Positions 35,154-44,236 of a DNA stretch of 64,000 nucleotides are shown here, one piece after another. Both the position numbers and the translations under genes were made by a program. This DNA comes from Candidatus Caenarcanales bacterium. GTDB lineage: Bacteria > Cyanobacteriota > Vampirovibrionia > 2-02-FULL-35-15. A model generated the notes under the pieces. That model saw only the letters and a list, made by a program, of their open reading frames with translations. It had not been told where the DNA came from and ran no database searches. Within the stretch, counting starts at the first letter, position 1. Each line of letters begins with the position of its first letter. The DNA lies in NCBI GenBank assembly GCA_020050435.1, contig JAGVKQ010000005.1, positions 186,001 to 250,000 on the forward strand, read 5' to 3'.

Positions 35154-35254
35154 TAGAAAGATAAAATTTCTCTAATCTTTGTTTATTCCAAGTATTTTTA
35201 ACTGTTTCTTAATATAAGATTAGTATTGATTTGGAATGATCTTTTTATAGAGAT

Positions 35255-37105
35255 ATGAATTATTTTGTTTACAATTTTAAAAAAGCAGTTAGGAAAATCT
35301 TTTCGATTCTTCTTTCTATTATGATTTTAATGGGAGTAACTTCTTATAATCCTGGAGTTACAGCTTTTACAATAGTGTGTGGAGTTACTCCAGGATATGA
35401 AAATTGTTTTAATGCCCCTAATCCTCTCACGTGCTCTGCTTCACCCAATGGAGGATGTAGCATCCTGGATCCGGTTCACAGATGTTCTGGCATAAATGGA
35501 ATTATGGCTTGTTGCTGTCCAGTGAAGGATTGTGGTATTGCATGCATGGAAAGAGATGTTAACAGTGGACCACCAGGAGTTAAATATACTAGTGGATCTG
35601 ATGCTACTTCTCCTCTTCCTCCATATGGATGCGGTTCTACAAGTACTCCTGAGCATTTTCCTAGAAGAACACATGGCATCGTAGGAATGAATCAAATATG
35701 TTGCTGTATGGCACCAGCTATAAACTGTGATAACACTGCTGCTGGTGGGTGTATGGGTTATTTTATGAACGGAGTTCCTTTTAGCCCTACTATATCAAAC
35801 CCTACTTGTGGAAGTGGCTTTGAAAAAAATGCAACTAACACTTGTTGTTGTCCCATAGATTGTAGTATTAATGGTATTTGTGCTGGATATACTCAGGGAG
35901 AACCATTAAGCGATGGTGCTTCTTCTTGTACTGCAAATTGGGAAGTTGTGAATCAGTGCTGTTGTGGGCCTTGTATTGATCCGCCAGGACCCGCTTCCTG
36001 TCGAATTGTTTTACGTGAAGTAAATGGCAAAACAGTTAGATATAGCTCATGCCCAATTCCTACGCCGACACCTACTGCAACACCTACTGCAACACCTACT
36101 GCAACAGCGACTGCAACAGCGACTGCAACTGCGACTGCAACAGCGACTGCAACAGCGACAGCAACTGCGACAGCAACAGCAACTGCTAGTGCTACAGCGA
36201 CACCAAGTGCAACAGCAACACCGAGTGCTACAGCTTCATCATCATCTACTGGTTGCCCTTCAGGTCAAATTAATTGTGGATCAGGATGTATGAATGGAAA
36301 TTGTTGTGATGATACAAATTGTACTTTTGAAGTTACTTATTGTGTTGCTAATACTTGTGTTCCAATTTCTATGGGATGTAGAGTGATTTCTAAAATTGTT
36401 AAAGGTAAGACTACTAAATTTATTACATGTGGTAGCGTCACAACCTCTACTTCAGCTCCATCAACAGTCAAATTTTCTGGAACATGTACCCAGCCAGGAA
36501 TTAGACTAGTACAGCCTTTTGCACCGGGTCAGGCATTAAATTATATTGGAATTAGTGCTGGACTTTCTTCTTCATGGATGATTGGTGAGTATGTAACCCT
36601 AGGAACTCAACTTTTTACTATTAATGAAATTCGCCCAGTTGGTGCAGCAACATTTGACATTGTTGTACTTAATCAAAGACCTGCTATTACTTACCCTACT
36701 TGTACAGAAGTAGTTTATAGGGGTGCTTTAAAAGTCACAACTCCTACGCTAACTTCTATTCCAACACCTACTCCTTTCTCTGTTACAGAACGAACATATA
36801 ATTCTGTGAATAAAAAACCGTTGTGTGAAAATGTAGAAGTTCCAAATACTTCTCTTTTCTTGCCTAGTATTTGTATAGATGGTGGACTGTGTAAAGGAGA
36901 AAATGAAATATGTGGCTTATCTTCTGCTGAGGATAGTTTTGGAAGAGAGTTTTTAAAATGTGGTTGCTTTAAAAAATGCTCTAATTTAAATGCACCATCA
37001 TGTTCAGAAGGATATTGTTATCCTGATGTATGTGGTGTAATTTCTGATCCTGAAAATCCAGATAAAAAAATATGTGGGTGTGTGAAAAAAGATGAAGATG
37101 AATAG
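35255..37105 (+). CDS. Secreted cysteine-rich protein with CCC motifs and a Thr-Ala/Pro repeat linker
   Basis: This is a 616-residue protein whose first 40 residues act as a signal or anchor (helix IFSILLSIMILMGVTSY). Domain A (about 38-260) contains repeated modules ending in triple cysteines: MACCCPVKDC, ICCCMAPAINC, NTCCCPIDC and NQCCCGPC. A low-complexity Thr/Ala/Pro/Ser linker (about 268-330) follows. Domain B has more cysteines, a beta-rich part (about 400-490), a second Thr/Pro linker, and a C-terminal EGF-like cysteine cluster (about 520-616). The next gene is a shorter paralogue, overlapping it by 14 bp. A surface adhesin or structural wall protein with many disulphides is the best guess. 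Confidence 0.75.
   Translation: MNYFVYNFKKAVRKIFSILLSIMILMGVTSYNPGVTAFTIVCGVTPGYENCFNAPNPLTCSASPNGGCSILDPVHRCSGINGIMACCCPVKDCGIACMERDVNSGPPGVKYTSGSDATSPLPPYGCGSTSTPEHFPRRTHGIVGMNQICCCMAPAINCDNTAAGGCMGYFMNGVPFSPTISNPTCGSGFEKNATNTCCCPIDCSINGICAGYTQGEPLSDGASSCTANWEVVNQCCCGPCIDPPGPASCRIVLREVNGKTVRYSSCPIPTPTPTATPTATPTATATATATATATATATATATATATATATASATATPSATATPSATASSSSTGCPSGQINCGSGCMNGNCCDDTNCTFEVTYCVANTCVPISMGCRVISKIVKGKTTKFITCGSVTTSTSAPSTVKFSGTCTQPGIRLVQPFAPGQALNYIGISAGLSSSWMIGEYVTLGTQLFTINEIRPVGAATFDIVVLNQRPAITYPTCTEVVYRGALKVTTPTLTSIPTPTPFSVTERTYNSVNKKPLCENVEVPNTSLFLPSICIDGGLCKGENEICGLSSAEDSFGREFLKCGCFKKCSNLNAPSCSEGYCYPDVCGVISDPENPDKKICGCVKKDEDE
36058..36240 (+). repeat. Hexanucleotide-like low-complexity tract coding (Thr-Ala/Pro)n
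   Basis: Imperfect tandem units such as ACAGCG, ACTGCA and ACACCT, all multiples of 3 nt, encode alternating Thr-Ala or Thr-Pro. Length change by slippage would keep the frame and alter only linker length. Confidence 0.85.
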
Positions 37106-37952
37106 AATAAATATAAAAAATAGATTGATGAGCATTGTATTTTTAATACTGTTGATAGCTACTAGTTTTTTTAATTGTTCTTTTGCTGCACCTGCTTCTT
37201 TTGGATGTGGAATAAGTCCTGGATACACTAATTGTATAAATGGTAATAATACTTACTCAGGGGCTTCATGTAGCGCTACTAGCACAACAGCAGTTTGCAA
37301 TTCTGGTGATTATAAAAGATGTAGGTCACTTTTTGCTGGAGGAATGTTAATTAATTGTTGTTGTAAAGAAACTAGTTGTGATGATGCATGTAGAGGTAAT
37401 ACCTCAGGTTTTCCATCATGTACTTCTGGCGGCAATTATGCTTCAGGAAGAGATTGGCATGCTTTAAATACTTGTAATTCATTTGAAGATCAAAAATTCT
37501 TTAGTCCTATTGGATGTGGTGCTGTGGGCAGTATAGAAAGTCAGAATAAATGTTGTTGTACTAGACCAAATTGTGGAAATGCTAATGGCGAGGGTTGTGC
37601 AGGCTATTCAGATCCTGGTCAGGTTGTTATGGGAGGCTCATGTCCAGCTCTTGGAGGACCTTTTAATGTAGAAGGAATGTGTTGTTGTCCAGTAGACTGT
37701 GGAGTTGTTTGTGGTGTTGGAGGAAGTCCTGCTACTGGAAGTACATGTCCAGATGGATCATATTTAAATAGTCAATGTTGCTGTCAGGCTAATTGTGGAA
37801 ATGGTCCGGGTGCTTATTGTGAAGGTTTTGATGGGGGAAGTGCTTCTGTTGGAGGGATTTGTCTGACTGGAGAGTATCCAAGAGGACCAAATAATGTTTG
37901 TTGTTGTACAGGAATGTTTACTCAGCCGCCAGGGACTGTAGCATGTCCGTGA
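37092..37952 (+). CDS. Secreted CCC-motif cysteine-rich protein, paralogue of the preceding gene
   Basis: The 286-residue protein has a signal helix (SIVFLILLIATSFFNCSFA). It then starts FGCGISPGYTNCINGNN, matching VCGVTPGYENCFNAPN of the upstream gene. Five modules of about 45 residues each end in a triple cysteine followed by another Cys: INCCCKETSC, NKCCCTRPNC, GMCCCPVDC, SQCCCQANC and NVCCCTGMF. Within a module the order is C-x-G-[YF], then a Gly-rich loop with one Cys, then CCC. It lacks the Thr/Ala linker and C-terminal domain of its neighbour. The 14-bp overlap implies cotranscription. No known family is recognised. Confidence 0.8.
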   Translation: MKMNRINIKNRLMSIVFLILLIATSFFNCSFAAPASFGCGISPGYTNCINGNNTYSGASCSATSTTAVCNSGDYKRCRSLFAGGMLINCCCKETSCDDACRGNTSGFPSCTSGGNYASGRDWHALNTCNSFEDQKFFSPIGCGAVGSIESQNKCCCTRPNCGNANGEGCAGYSDPGQVVMGGSCPALGGPFNVEGMCCCPVDCGVVCGVGGSPATGSTCPDGSYLNSQCCCQANCGNGPGAYCEGFDGGSASVGGICLTGEYPRGPNNVCCCTGMFTQPPGTVACP

Positions 37953-37982
37953 AAGCGATGTTACTCTTGCCTTCCATCTTAC

Positions 37983-39320
37983 TTAGTTCACTATTCTTTT
38001 ACCTGCCAACAATCCAGCAGCTTCACCCATAGCAAAACAATTTGGCTGAATACGTGCTGAGCCTTGTGCCTCAAACGTAGCAGATAAACATCTTCCAGCT
38101 ACTATTAAATTCTTAACTTCATTTTCTTTTGGAAGCAGTGAGCGAAGTGGAATATCATAAAAATCACCTTTTGGTGGATGGCGGAGTTGTCCTTTTTCAC
38201 CTATCTTAGATGGATGAATATCAATTGGCCAATTAGAACTAGCAATTCCATCATCAAACTTTTTAGCATTTAAAATATCTTCTGCAGTTAAAACATATTG
38301 TCCTTTTAATCTTCTGGATTCCCTTATGCCTATATGTGGTGCTATCTGGGAAAGATATGCATTCTTAAATCCGGGTAAATATTTTTTTGTAAAATTACTA
38401 ATTCTTTTTATCATTTGTCTTCCATGAGTTAAAACCCATGAAGTATCTTCATTGTTTAAAGGATTTAATGTTTTATCTTCTGGTGTAATTCTAGGGCAAT
38501 TAAAAGCCATAAGTCCTGGTGATCCAGGGACTGAGAAAATCTGAAAATAAGCAGCATCTTCTTTTTCTAAATCCCCATTTTTTAAAGCATCATCAAAAAA
38601 TGGTTTTAATGTCCAATCTCTCTCATATGTAAAAGCGCTACTGAGTAAAATATCTCCATTGTCTAATTTATATACAGGAGAATCATCTGTTTTATCATTT
38701 TCACTTAACCATTTACCAAAAGTTTCAAGGTCTACATTGCTCATCATGAAACGAAGTGACATAGCTTGCCTGGCTCCAGCACTTCCTTCTTCATAGCCTG
38801 CTCCAGATAAAGCTATAAGGTCACCATCTCCACTGCAGTCGATAAACTGTTTACCAGAAATAGAAAAACATCCCGCTTTATTCAGGATATATGCTGCTTC
38901 CAGTATGGGTTTATTGCAATAAACCCCTATGATTTGATTATCAAACATTAGTTTCACGCCAGCTTCTGTACATATGTCATCTAGTACTATTTTATAAATT
39001 TCAGGATTAAACCAGCCTGGATTGCCATCTTTGAAACGGGCACCACCACCAGCTTTGACGAGCCTGTCGCAAACTTCGGCAAAAATACCTTTGGTAAGGA
39101 GAGACGGGGTCGCCCCTTCTATACAGAGAGCATTTTTCATCATAGGTGTGACTAATGCACCCGTAGCCATACCACCAAGAAAAGTACTTTTTTCTATCAA
39201 AATAGTTTTAGCGCCTGATCTGGCTGCACTAACTGCAGCTGCTACTCCAGCTGAACCACCACCTGCTACTAATACATCACAGGGTTTTAGATCTTTATAA
39301 GAGATTTCTAGCTTTTTCAT
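37983..39320 (-). CDS. FAD-dependent oxidoreductase (FAD_oxidored family)
   Basis: The 445-residue flavoprotein has the dinucleotide motif G20-G-G-S-A-G-V-A-A-A in CDVLVAGGGSAGVAAAVSA, then GAKTILIEKSTFLGGMAT. QFIDCSGDGDLIALSGAG is a hallmark of the family, and the C-terminal FAD-binding stretch is NLIVAGRCLSATFEAQGSAR with NCFAMGEAAG. Members oxidise unknown small molecules; substrate cannot be inferred. No signal peptide. The start overlaps the tatD stop by 4 bp, so the two genes form one unit. It ends just after a 30-bp gap from the converging CCC-motif gene. Confidence 0.9.
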   Translation of the reverse strand: MKKLEISYKDLKPCDVLVAGGGSAGVAAAVSAARSGAKTILIEKSTFLGGMATGALVTPMMKNALCIEGATPSLLTKGIFAEVCDRLVKAGGGARFKDGNPGWFNPEIYKIVLDDICTEAGVKLMFDNQIIGVYCNKPILEAAYILNKAGCFSISGKQFIDCSGDGDLIALSGAGYEEGSAGARQAMSLRFMMSNVDLETFGKWLSENDKTDDSPVYKLDNGDILLSSAFTYERDWTLKPFFDDALKNGDLEKEDAAYFQIFSVPGSPGLMAFNCPRITPEDKTLNPLNNEDTSWVLTHGRQMIKRISNFTKKYLPGFKNAYLSQIAPHIGIRESRRLKGQYVLTAEDILNAKKFDDGIASSNWPIDIHPSKIGEKGQLRHPPKGDFYDIPLRSLLPKENEVKNLIVAGRCLSATFEAQGSARIQPNCFAMGEAAGLLAGKRIVN

Positions 39321-40078
39321 ATATTAAACAACCTCTTGGCATTTTGTGATGTTACTTCACCCACCTCTTCTATAGATATCTCTTTTAATTTAGCAATCTC
39401 TTCAGCCACATGGATTACAAATTTTGGCTCATTTCTTTTTCCACGATGAGGAATGGGGGCTAAAAATGGAGAATCTGTTTCAATCAATATTTTTTCAAGT
39501 GGGATTTCTTTAGCTGCTTCTTTTATGGGAAGGGAGTTTTTAAAAGTCACTATTCCTGAAAAAGAGATATAAAACCCTATTTCAATAGCTTCCATCGCTG
39601 CTTTTAAATCTCCAGTAAAACAATGAAAGACTCCAGCCTTTGGCTTTTCATCTTTTAATATTTCAAAAGTTTCATCAAAAGCATCTCTTGTGTGAATAAT
39701 GAGGGGAAGGTTAACTTCTTTTGCTATTTTCACCTGTTCTCTAAAGACAAAAAGCTGTGTTTCTTTGGGACTAAGATTATAGTAATAGTCTAAACCCGTT
39801 TCACCTATTGCTACTACCTTTTCTTCTTTTGAGTAATTTATGATCTCTTCTTTACTAGTATTTGTCCAGGTTTTAGCTTCATGTGGGTGAATTCCTACAC
39901 TAGAATAGATGTTTTCATACCTTTTTGTTAACTTAAGATTTTCTTTTATCTCTTCAAGGTTATCGCAGGACTGGACAAGATGTGTAATGTTGTTGGAGAA
40001 TGCTTGTTGTATGACTTCATCTCTGTCATCATTAAAACGATCTAAAATTAAGTGAGAGTGTGAGTCTATAAAATGCAT
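39317..40078 (-). CDS. tatD: TatD-family metal-dependent hydrolase (DNase)
   Basis: The 253-residue protein has the TatD start MHFIDSHSHL with metal ligands H7 and H9. Also present are VGIHPHEA, VAIGETGLDYYYN (bridging Glu), PLIIHTRDA, GVFHCFTG and LIETDSPFLAP (last Asp). This TIM-barrel enzyme acts as a 3'-5' exonuclease or deoxyribonuclease in DNA repair and turnover in the cytoplasm. The start is firm because MHFIDSH is the canonical N-terminus. It overlaps by 2 bp with the start codon of the divergent histidine kinase, both being built on the same CATG. Confidence 0.95.
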   Translation of the reverse strand: MHFIDSHSHLILDRFNDDRDEVIQQAFSNNITHLVQSCDNLEEIKENLKLTKRYENIYSSVGIHPHEAKTWTNTSKEEIINYSKEEKVVAIGETGLDYYYNLSPKETQLFVFREQVKIAKEVNLPLIIHTRDAFDETFEILKDEKPKAGVFHCFTGDLKAAMEAIEIGFYISFSGIVTFKNSLPIKEAAKEIPLEKILIETDSPFLAPIPHRGKRNEPKFVIHVAEEIAKLKEISIEEVGEVTSQNAKRLFNI

Positions 40079-42056
40079 GGAAAAAATCCCTGAAAAAAAT
40101 AAAATACTTGTCCTTAGATATCTTACAAGAAAAAGACTTATTGGACTAATACTTGGTCTTTTGCTTGCAATTATTGTATTAAATGTAGATAAAAAACTTT
40201 GGCTTCCGCTTGAACTTGAGACATTGAATGGGCGTAATACAGCCTCTTATAAAAATATCATTAAAAAACAAAAAGATTCTTCCAATATTGTTTTAATTCT
40301 ATTTGATGATAAAACTCAATTTTTATTGCGTAAAAATGGCATGCCTATTAAAGATTTTGAAAAAAGAGGAAGAGATCTTATAAAGTCTGCCATAGAAAAA
40401 CTTGAAAGTTATAAAGTTAAATCCATAGGCGTAAATTTAAATTTAAGTGGTCAATCTACACCAGAAATGGATGACAGGTTGGCAAAGACAGTATCTTCTT
40501 TTAAAAATATTATTATTGCTGAGTCTATTTATTTAACACCGGCTTACCCTGTAGATAAAATCTTAAACAGTGCCTCGGGAATTGGATTTGGAGAATTGTT
40601 CGCTGATTACGATAAAATAGTTCATAAAATTAAGCTCACAGAAAATAATGCCATTCCTTCTTTTTCTTACTCCTTGTTTAAACTTTCCACAAGTGAAGAT
40701 GTGGACAAAGATTTAAAACAAAAAAATGAGTTTTATCTAAAGTATCAAAAAGATCAGTTCCCCAAATATTCTTTTATAGACTTAGTTCAGGGGAGAATCC
40801 CTCATCACCTTTTAAAAAATAAAGTAGTTATTCTAGGCGTAGGTTTAAACAGCAAGCTCATAAAAGATGGACTTTTGAGCCCATTTAGTAAAAAAGAATT
40901 TATTTCAGACAGTGAAATCCAGGCTCAAGCACTTTCAAACCTTATTGACAAATCTTATTTATTTAAATTTAGTTTGAATAATTATTCTGTACTCTTCATT
41001 TTGCTAAGCATGTTTTTAGGTGCACTTTTTAGCAGTTTGAAAACTATACGAAGACTTATACTAGGTGCAACTTTGTTTCTTGTAAGTGTTTTTTATAGTC
41101 AATTTGCATATAGCTTTAATCATCTTGCTATTGAGACGGTTCCTCTTCTTTTTTTAATTCTTGGAAATCTAACAATAGGTTCTTTTGTTTTTCTTCAGTT
41201 AGATCTTCAAGAGCAAAATATTGAGCTAGAACATGCATTTAGAATGCTTACTAGAAGAAGCGAAGAGTTGGAGTCATCTAAGTCTCAGCTACAAAACAGG
41301 AATGTACAATTGACAAATGCTTTGGGTGAGTTAAATGTAAAAATCAATGAATTGAAAGAAGTTAGAAAGCAGCTTTCTAGCAGAAGTGAAGATGAGAGAA
41401 AAAGAATTGCAAGAGAGTTGCATGATGATACTTTGGCTAGGATAACGGATGTAAAAAGACATATAGAATCAGTGTTGAATTCTAGAGATCTGTCTGTTAC
41501 ACCAAAAAAAGAACTAGGGGTTTGTATCCAAACAATGGACAATATAACTCATGAAATTAGAAGAATTATAAATGCTCTTAGACCCTCTATGCTTGATAAT
41601 GTCTTAGGTCTAATTCCTGCTATAGAAAATCTTTTAGATGAACTTACTAAGAGATCAAACTACAAAATACAAACCAAGTTTACTTCTAATGTTAATAGCT
41701 TTAAATTGCCAGATCTCTCAGAAATAAACTTATATAGAATTATTCAGGAATCCTTAAACAATGTATTAAAACATTCTGGTGCTACAAAAGTTGAAATCCA
41801 AGTTATAGAGCAGCCTGGTCAAATACTTTTTCTAATTTCAGATAATGGAATAGGAATTAATCAAAGTAAACTAGAAAAAAATAAAAATGAAAAATCTGGT
41901 TTTGGTTTGGTGGATATGAAAGAAAGAGCAGAATTAATTGGTGCTAAAATTCAGTACTTAAATAAGCCAGAAAGAACTGGCACTACATTAGAAATTATTT
42001 TGCCTGAGTCACTAAAAAGTACTAAAAGTGAATCAAAAGCTAGTCTTAATGCCTAA
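40077..42056 (+). CDS. CHASE2-domain sensor histidine kinase (NarL/HisKA_3 type)
   Basis: This 659-residue protein has one N-terminal helix (about 21-40), then an extracytoplasmic CHASE2-like sensor region (about 60-290; NIVLILFDDKTQFLL, GIGFGELFADYDKIV). Three helices follow (about 302-370), then a coiled coil (about 380-440), then the dimerisation/phospho-acceptor box with H449 in RKRIARELHDDT. A HATPase_c domain follows with ISDNGIGI (G1 box) and GFGLVDMKERAELIGA (G2). It autophosphorylates in response to an unknown periplasmic signal. No response regulator is adjacent. The ATG overlaps the divergent tatD start, so its promoter must lie within tatD. Confidence 0.9.
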   Translation: MEKIPEKNKILVLRYLTRKRLIGLILGLLLAIIVLNVDKKLWLPLELETLNGRNTASYKNIIKKQKDSSNIVLILFDDKTQFLLRKNGMPIKDFEKRGRDLIKSAIEKLESYKVKSIGVNLNLSGQSTPEMDDRLAKTVSSFKNIIIAESIYLTPAYPVDKILNSASGIGFGELFADYDKIVHKIKLTENNAIPSFSYSLFKLSTSEDVDKDLKQKNEFYLKYQKDQFPKYSFIDLVQGRIPHHLLKNKVVILGVGLNSKLIKDGLLSPFSKKEFISDSEIQAQALSNLIDKSYLFKFSLNNYSVLFILLSMFLGALFSSLKTIRRLILGATLFLVSVFYSQFAYSFNHLAIETVPLLFLILGNLTIGSFVFLQLDLQEQNIELEHAFRMLTRRSEELESSKSQLQNRNVQLTNALGELNVKINELKEVRKQLSSRSEDERKRIARELHDDTLARITDVKRHIESVLNSRDLSVTPKKELGVCIQTMDNITHEIRRIINALRPSMLDNVLGLIPAIENLLDELTKRSNYKIQTKFTSNVNSFKLPDLSEINLYRIIQESLNNVLKHSGATKVEIQVIEQPGQILFLISDNGIGINQSKLEKNKNEKSGFGLVDMKERAELIGAKIQYLNKPERTGTTLEIILPESLKSTKSESKASLNA

Positions 42057-42057
42057 T

Positions 42058-42654
42058 CTAAATAAAGAGTCCTGAAAAAAGTAGTCCTAATACATTGGCT
42101 ATTAAAAATGCAAATAAAAATACTCCAAGTAAAAATGGAACGATGGCAAGAAGCATTACTCTCCAGGTTTCAAGCTGAAAACTTTTGGATAATGAAATCC
42201 AAAATAAAATAAATGACCAAAATCCAACTATTAACTGAAAGAAAGTATAAATGCTAGGGTTGATATTATTTAAAAGTGCAATAGGAGTAAGCAAAAGAAA
42301 TGGTAAATGTGAAAGACCTGTAAAGCCAAGCAATCTTGCAAAGCTATTATTTGGTGTTTTGAAAACAGTACTGAAAAAAATTATAAATAGTCCTACAAAA
42401 AACCAAGCAAAAAAACCAATAAACTCAATGCTTATTAATTTAAAAAAGCCATAGCTTCCTGGTTCAAGTTTGCCAAAATTTGATAAAAAAACAGCAAGTA
42501 TTCCATAAACTACAATAGTAAAACCATCTTCCATGTAGAGAGCATCAAAAGTTTTTTTTGGCGTGAATAGTACTCCGTAAAAAGTTTCTAAGAAACTTAT
42601 TTTAGGACCATCATTTGAAAAAGTATTTTCAACATTTGTAGGGTTGCTTTCCAT
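42058..42654 (-). CDS. Yip1-family membrane protein
   Basis: The 198-residue protein begins with a cytoplasmic segment FLETFYGVLFTPKKTFDAL, the classic entry of bacterial Yip1 proteins (F-x-x-P-x-x-T-[FW]). Five hydrophobic helices follow. The role in bacteria is unknown. Its start lies 2 bp after the stop of the pyrimidine phosphorylase gene, so they share a transcript, though a functional link is not apparent. Its stop converges with that of the histidine kinase 1 bp away. Confidence 0.8.
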   Translation of the reverse strand: MESNPTNVENTFSNDGPKISFLETFYGVLFTPKKTFDALYMEDGFTIVVYGILAVFLSNFGKLEPGSYGFFKLISIEFIGFFAWFFVGLFIIFFSTVFKTPNNSFARLLGFTGLSHLPFLLLTPIALLNNINPSIYTFFQLIVGFWSFILFWISLSKSFQLETWRVMLLAIVPFLLGVFLFAFLIANVLGLLFSGLFI

Positions 42655-42656
42655 CT

Positions 42657-43955
42657 TTAAGTAATTATAGCTTCAATTAATTTTAGTTTGGGTATTTTAT
42701 TCTGTGAAAATGTAAAAGAATTCAAGAGTTTGTCTTTAACAAGGTTAATATCTTCCTTCTTCTTTGCATGAATTTCAAATAATGCGTCGTCAATGTTTAC
42801 AAAATCACCATGTTTTTTACCTAAAACTATTCCAACTGAATGGTCTATGGAATCTGTTACTTCTTTTCTACCAGCTCCAAGAGAATGAACGACTTCGCCA
42901 ATAGACTGTGCATTTACATTACTAATGTAGCCGCTAATTGAAGATTGTATTGTTTCAATATAATTAGCTTTTTTTAGGGTTGAAAAATCTGTGTTACCCC
43001 CTTGAGCAATTATCATTTCCTTAAACTTTTTAAGAGCTTCACCACCTAGTAAAAGTTCTTTTAACTTGTAATCAATGTCAGTATCTATGTTATCCACTAA
43101 ACCTATTACTTCTCTAGCTAAAACAATTGTAATTTCAACCAGGTCATTTACTTCTTTGCCATTTAAGACTTCTAATGCTTCTTTTATTTCCAGGCTATTT
43201 CCTATAGCGTAACCTAGCGGTTCATCCATATTTGAAAGCACAGCTTTAATCTTTTTATTTAAATTTTTCCCGATTGAAACCATAGTCTGAGCAAGTAATT
43301 TTGCATCGTCTTTTGATTTCATGAATGCACCAGAGCCAAACTTAACATCAAGAATTATATTTTTAGATCCACCAGCTATTTTTTTACTCATTATGGAAGA
43401 AGCAATAAGTGGAATAGAGTCAACAGTATCAGTTACATCTCTTATGGCATAAAGCTTTTTATCAGCAGGAGCCAAGTCAGTATTTGCACCACAAATAGCA
43501 AGTCCAATTTTTTTTATTTGTTCTTTCATCTCAGCAATACTGAGATTTGTTTTAAAACCTTGAATGGATTCTAATTTATCAATGGTTCCACCAGTAATTC
43601 CAAGCCCTCTTCCTGAAAGTTTTGCTACTCTGATTTCTTTTTTCTTATAAGCAGCTATTAGAGGGGCAAAAAGAAAAGTAATTTTATCTCCTATTCCCCC
43701 AGAGCTATGTTTATCAATAAGTGGTTCTAATTCATCCCAGTTTAAAATGATACCGGAATTGGCCATTGCAAGAGTTAAATTTGATGTTTCAATATCACTA
43801 AGCCCATTTTTTTTAACTGCTCTTAGCCAACTTGCAATTTCTTCTTGGGAAAAGCTGTTTAGATTTTTTATAAAATATGAGATTTCTTCTTTAGTGTGAA
43901 GCTCATTCCCCTCTTTTTTTTTTATAAAGTTTTTCATTTTTTTGATTTCAAACAA
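42657..43955 (-). CDS. deoA: Thymidine/pyrimidine-nucleoside phosphorylase
   Basis: The 432-residue enzyme is read from a TTG at 43955, which has AGGAGA 7 nt upstream. The ATG at codon 7 would be too far from it. Family motifs are KKKEGNELHTKEEISYFI near the start, DKHSSGGIGDKITFLFAPL (phosphate/sugar binding), LSGRGLGITGGTIDKLESI, ILDVKFGSGAFMKS, and the C-terminal barrel-sandwich (SLGAGRKEV). It splits thymidine or uridine into base and (deoxy)ribose-1-phosphate. Whether it is DeoA or the broader Pdp cannot be told. A family hairpin and an inverted repeat lie upstream. Confidence 0.93.
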   Translation of the reverse strand: MFEIKKMKNFIKKKEGNELHTKEEISYFIKNLNSFSQEEIASWLRAVKKNGLSDIETSNLTLAMANSGIILNWDELEPLIDKHSSGGIGDKITFLFAPLIAAYKKKEIRVAKLSGRGLGITGGTIDKLESIQGFKTNLSIAEMKEQIKKIGLAICGANTDLAPADKKLYAIRDVTDTVDSIPLIASSIMSKKIAGGSKNIILDVKFGSGAFMKSKDDAKLLAQTMVSIGKNLNKKIKAVLSNMDEPLGYAIGNSLEIKEALEVLNGKEVNDLVEITIVLAREVIGLVDNIDTDIDYKLKELLLGGEALKKFKEMIIAQGGNTDFSTLKKANYIETIQSSISGYISNVNAQSIGEVVHSLGAGRKEVTDSIDHSVGIVLGKKHGDFVNIDDALFEIHAKKKEDINLVKDKLLNSFTFSQNKIPKLKLIEAIIT

Positions 43956-43992
43956 GCTGAAATCTCCTTATGCTCACCTTTCTCAACGGGTC

Positions 43993-44020
43993 GGATTTGG
44001 TGAATAAATCACACAAATCC
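43993..44020. repeat. 28-nt hairpin with ATAAA loop, copy 2
   Basis: Perfect stems GGATTTG-GTGA / TCAC-(A)-CAAATCC around loop ATAAA, with a single bulged A. CTTTTTACG follows, so it could also terminate transcription. It has the same layout as 31525-31552, with compensatory changes. Confidence 0.8.
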
Positions 44021-44107
44021 TTTTTACGTAAATAAGTTAGAAAGGTATTCATTCAGGAATAAATTCTATCAATAATTATTCCGTAATGATAGATATACTT
44101 GTTCGCA

Positions 44108-44177
44108 AATCGTGATTCGTGGATCGTACTCTCTAAAGAAAGCTCCTGTATCCAAGTACGATTCACGATTAACGATG
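44108..44177. repeat. 70-bp inverted repeat with tandem CGTGATTCG-type units
   Basis: The left arm ATCGTGATTCGTGGATCGT and the right arm ACGATTCACGATTAACGAT (reverse complement similar) enclose about 25 bp. Within each arm a unit of about 7-8 bp (ATTCGTG / CACGAAT-like) is repeated. It lies in the 281-bp gap between the divergent deoA and secF genes. Confidence 0.7.
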
Positions 44178-44236
44178 CACCATTCACAACCTACGAGATA
44201 TAATGAATCTGATTAATTATATTCATAGAGGTAAAC

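Noticed and set aside
36058-36240. CRISPR-like array
   Set aside because: Units are hexanucleotide codon repeats with no spacers and lie inside a coding frame.
36024-36293. Gln/Leu/His-rich 89-codon frame overlapping the Thr-Ala linker
   Set aside because: It is the shifted frame of the low-complexity repeat in the CCC-motif gene. It has no ribosome-binding site and no composition of a real protein.
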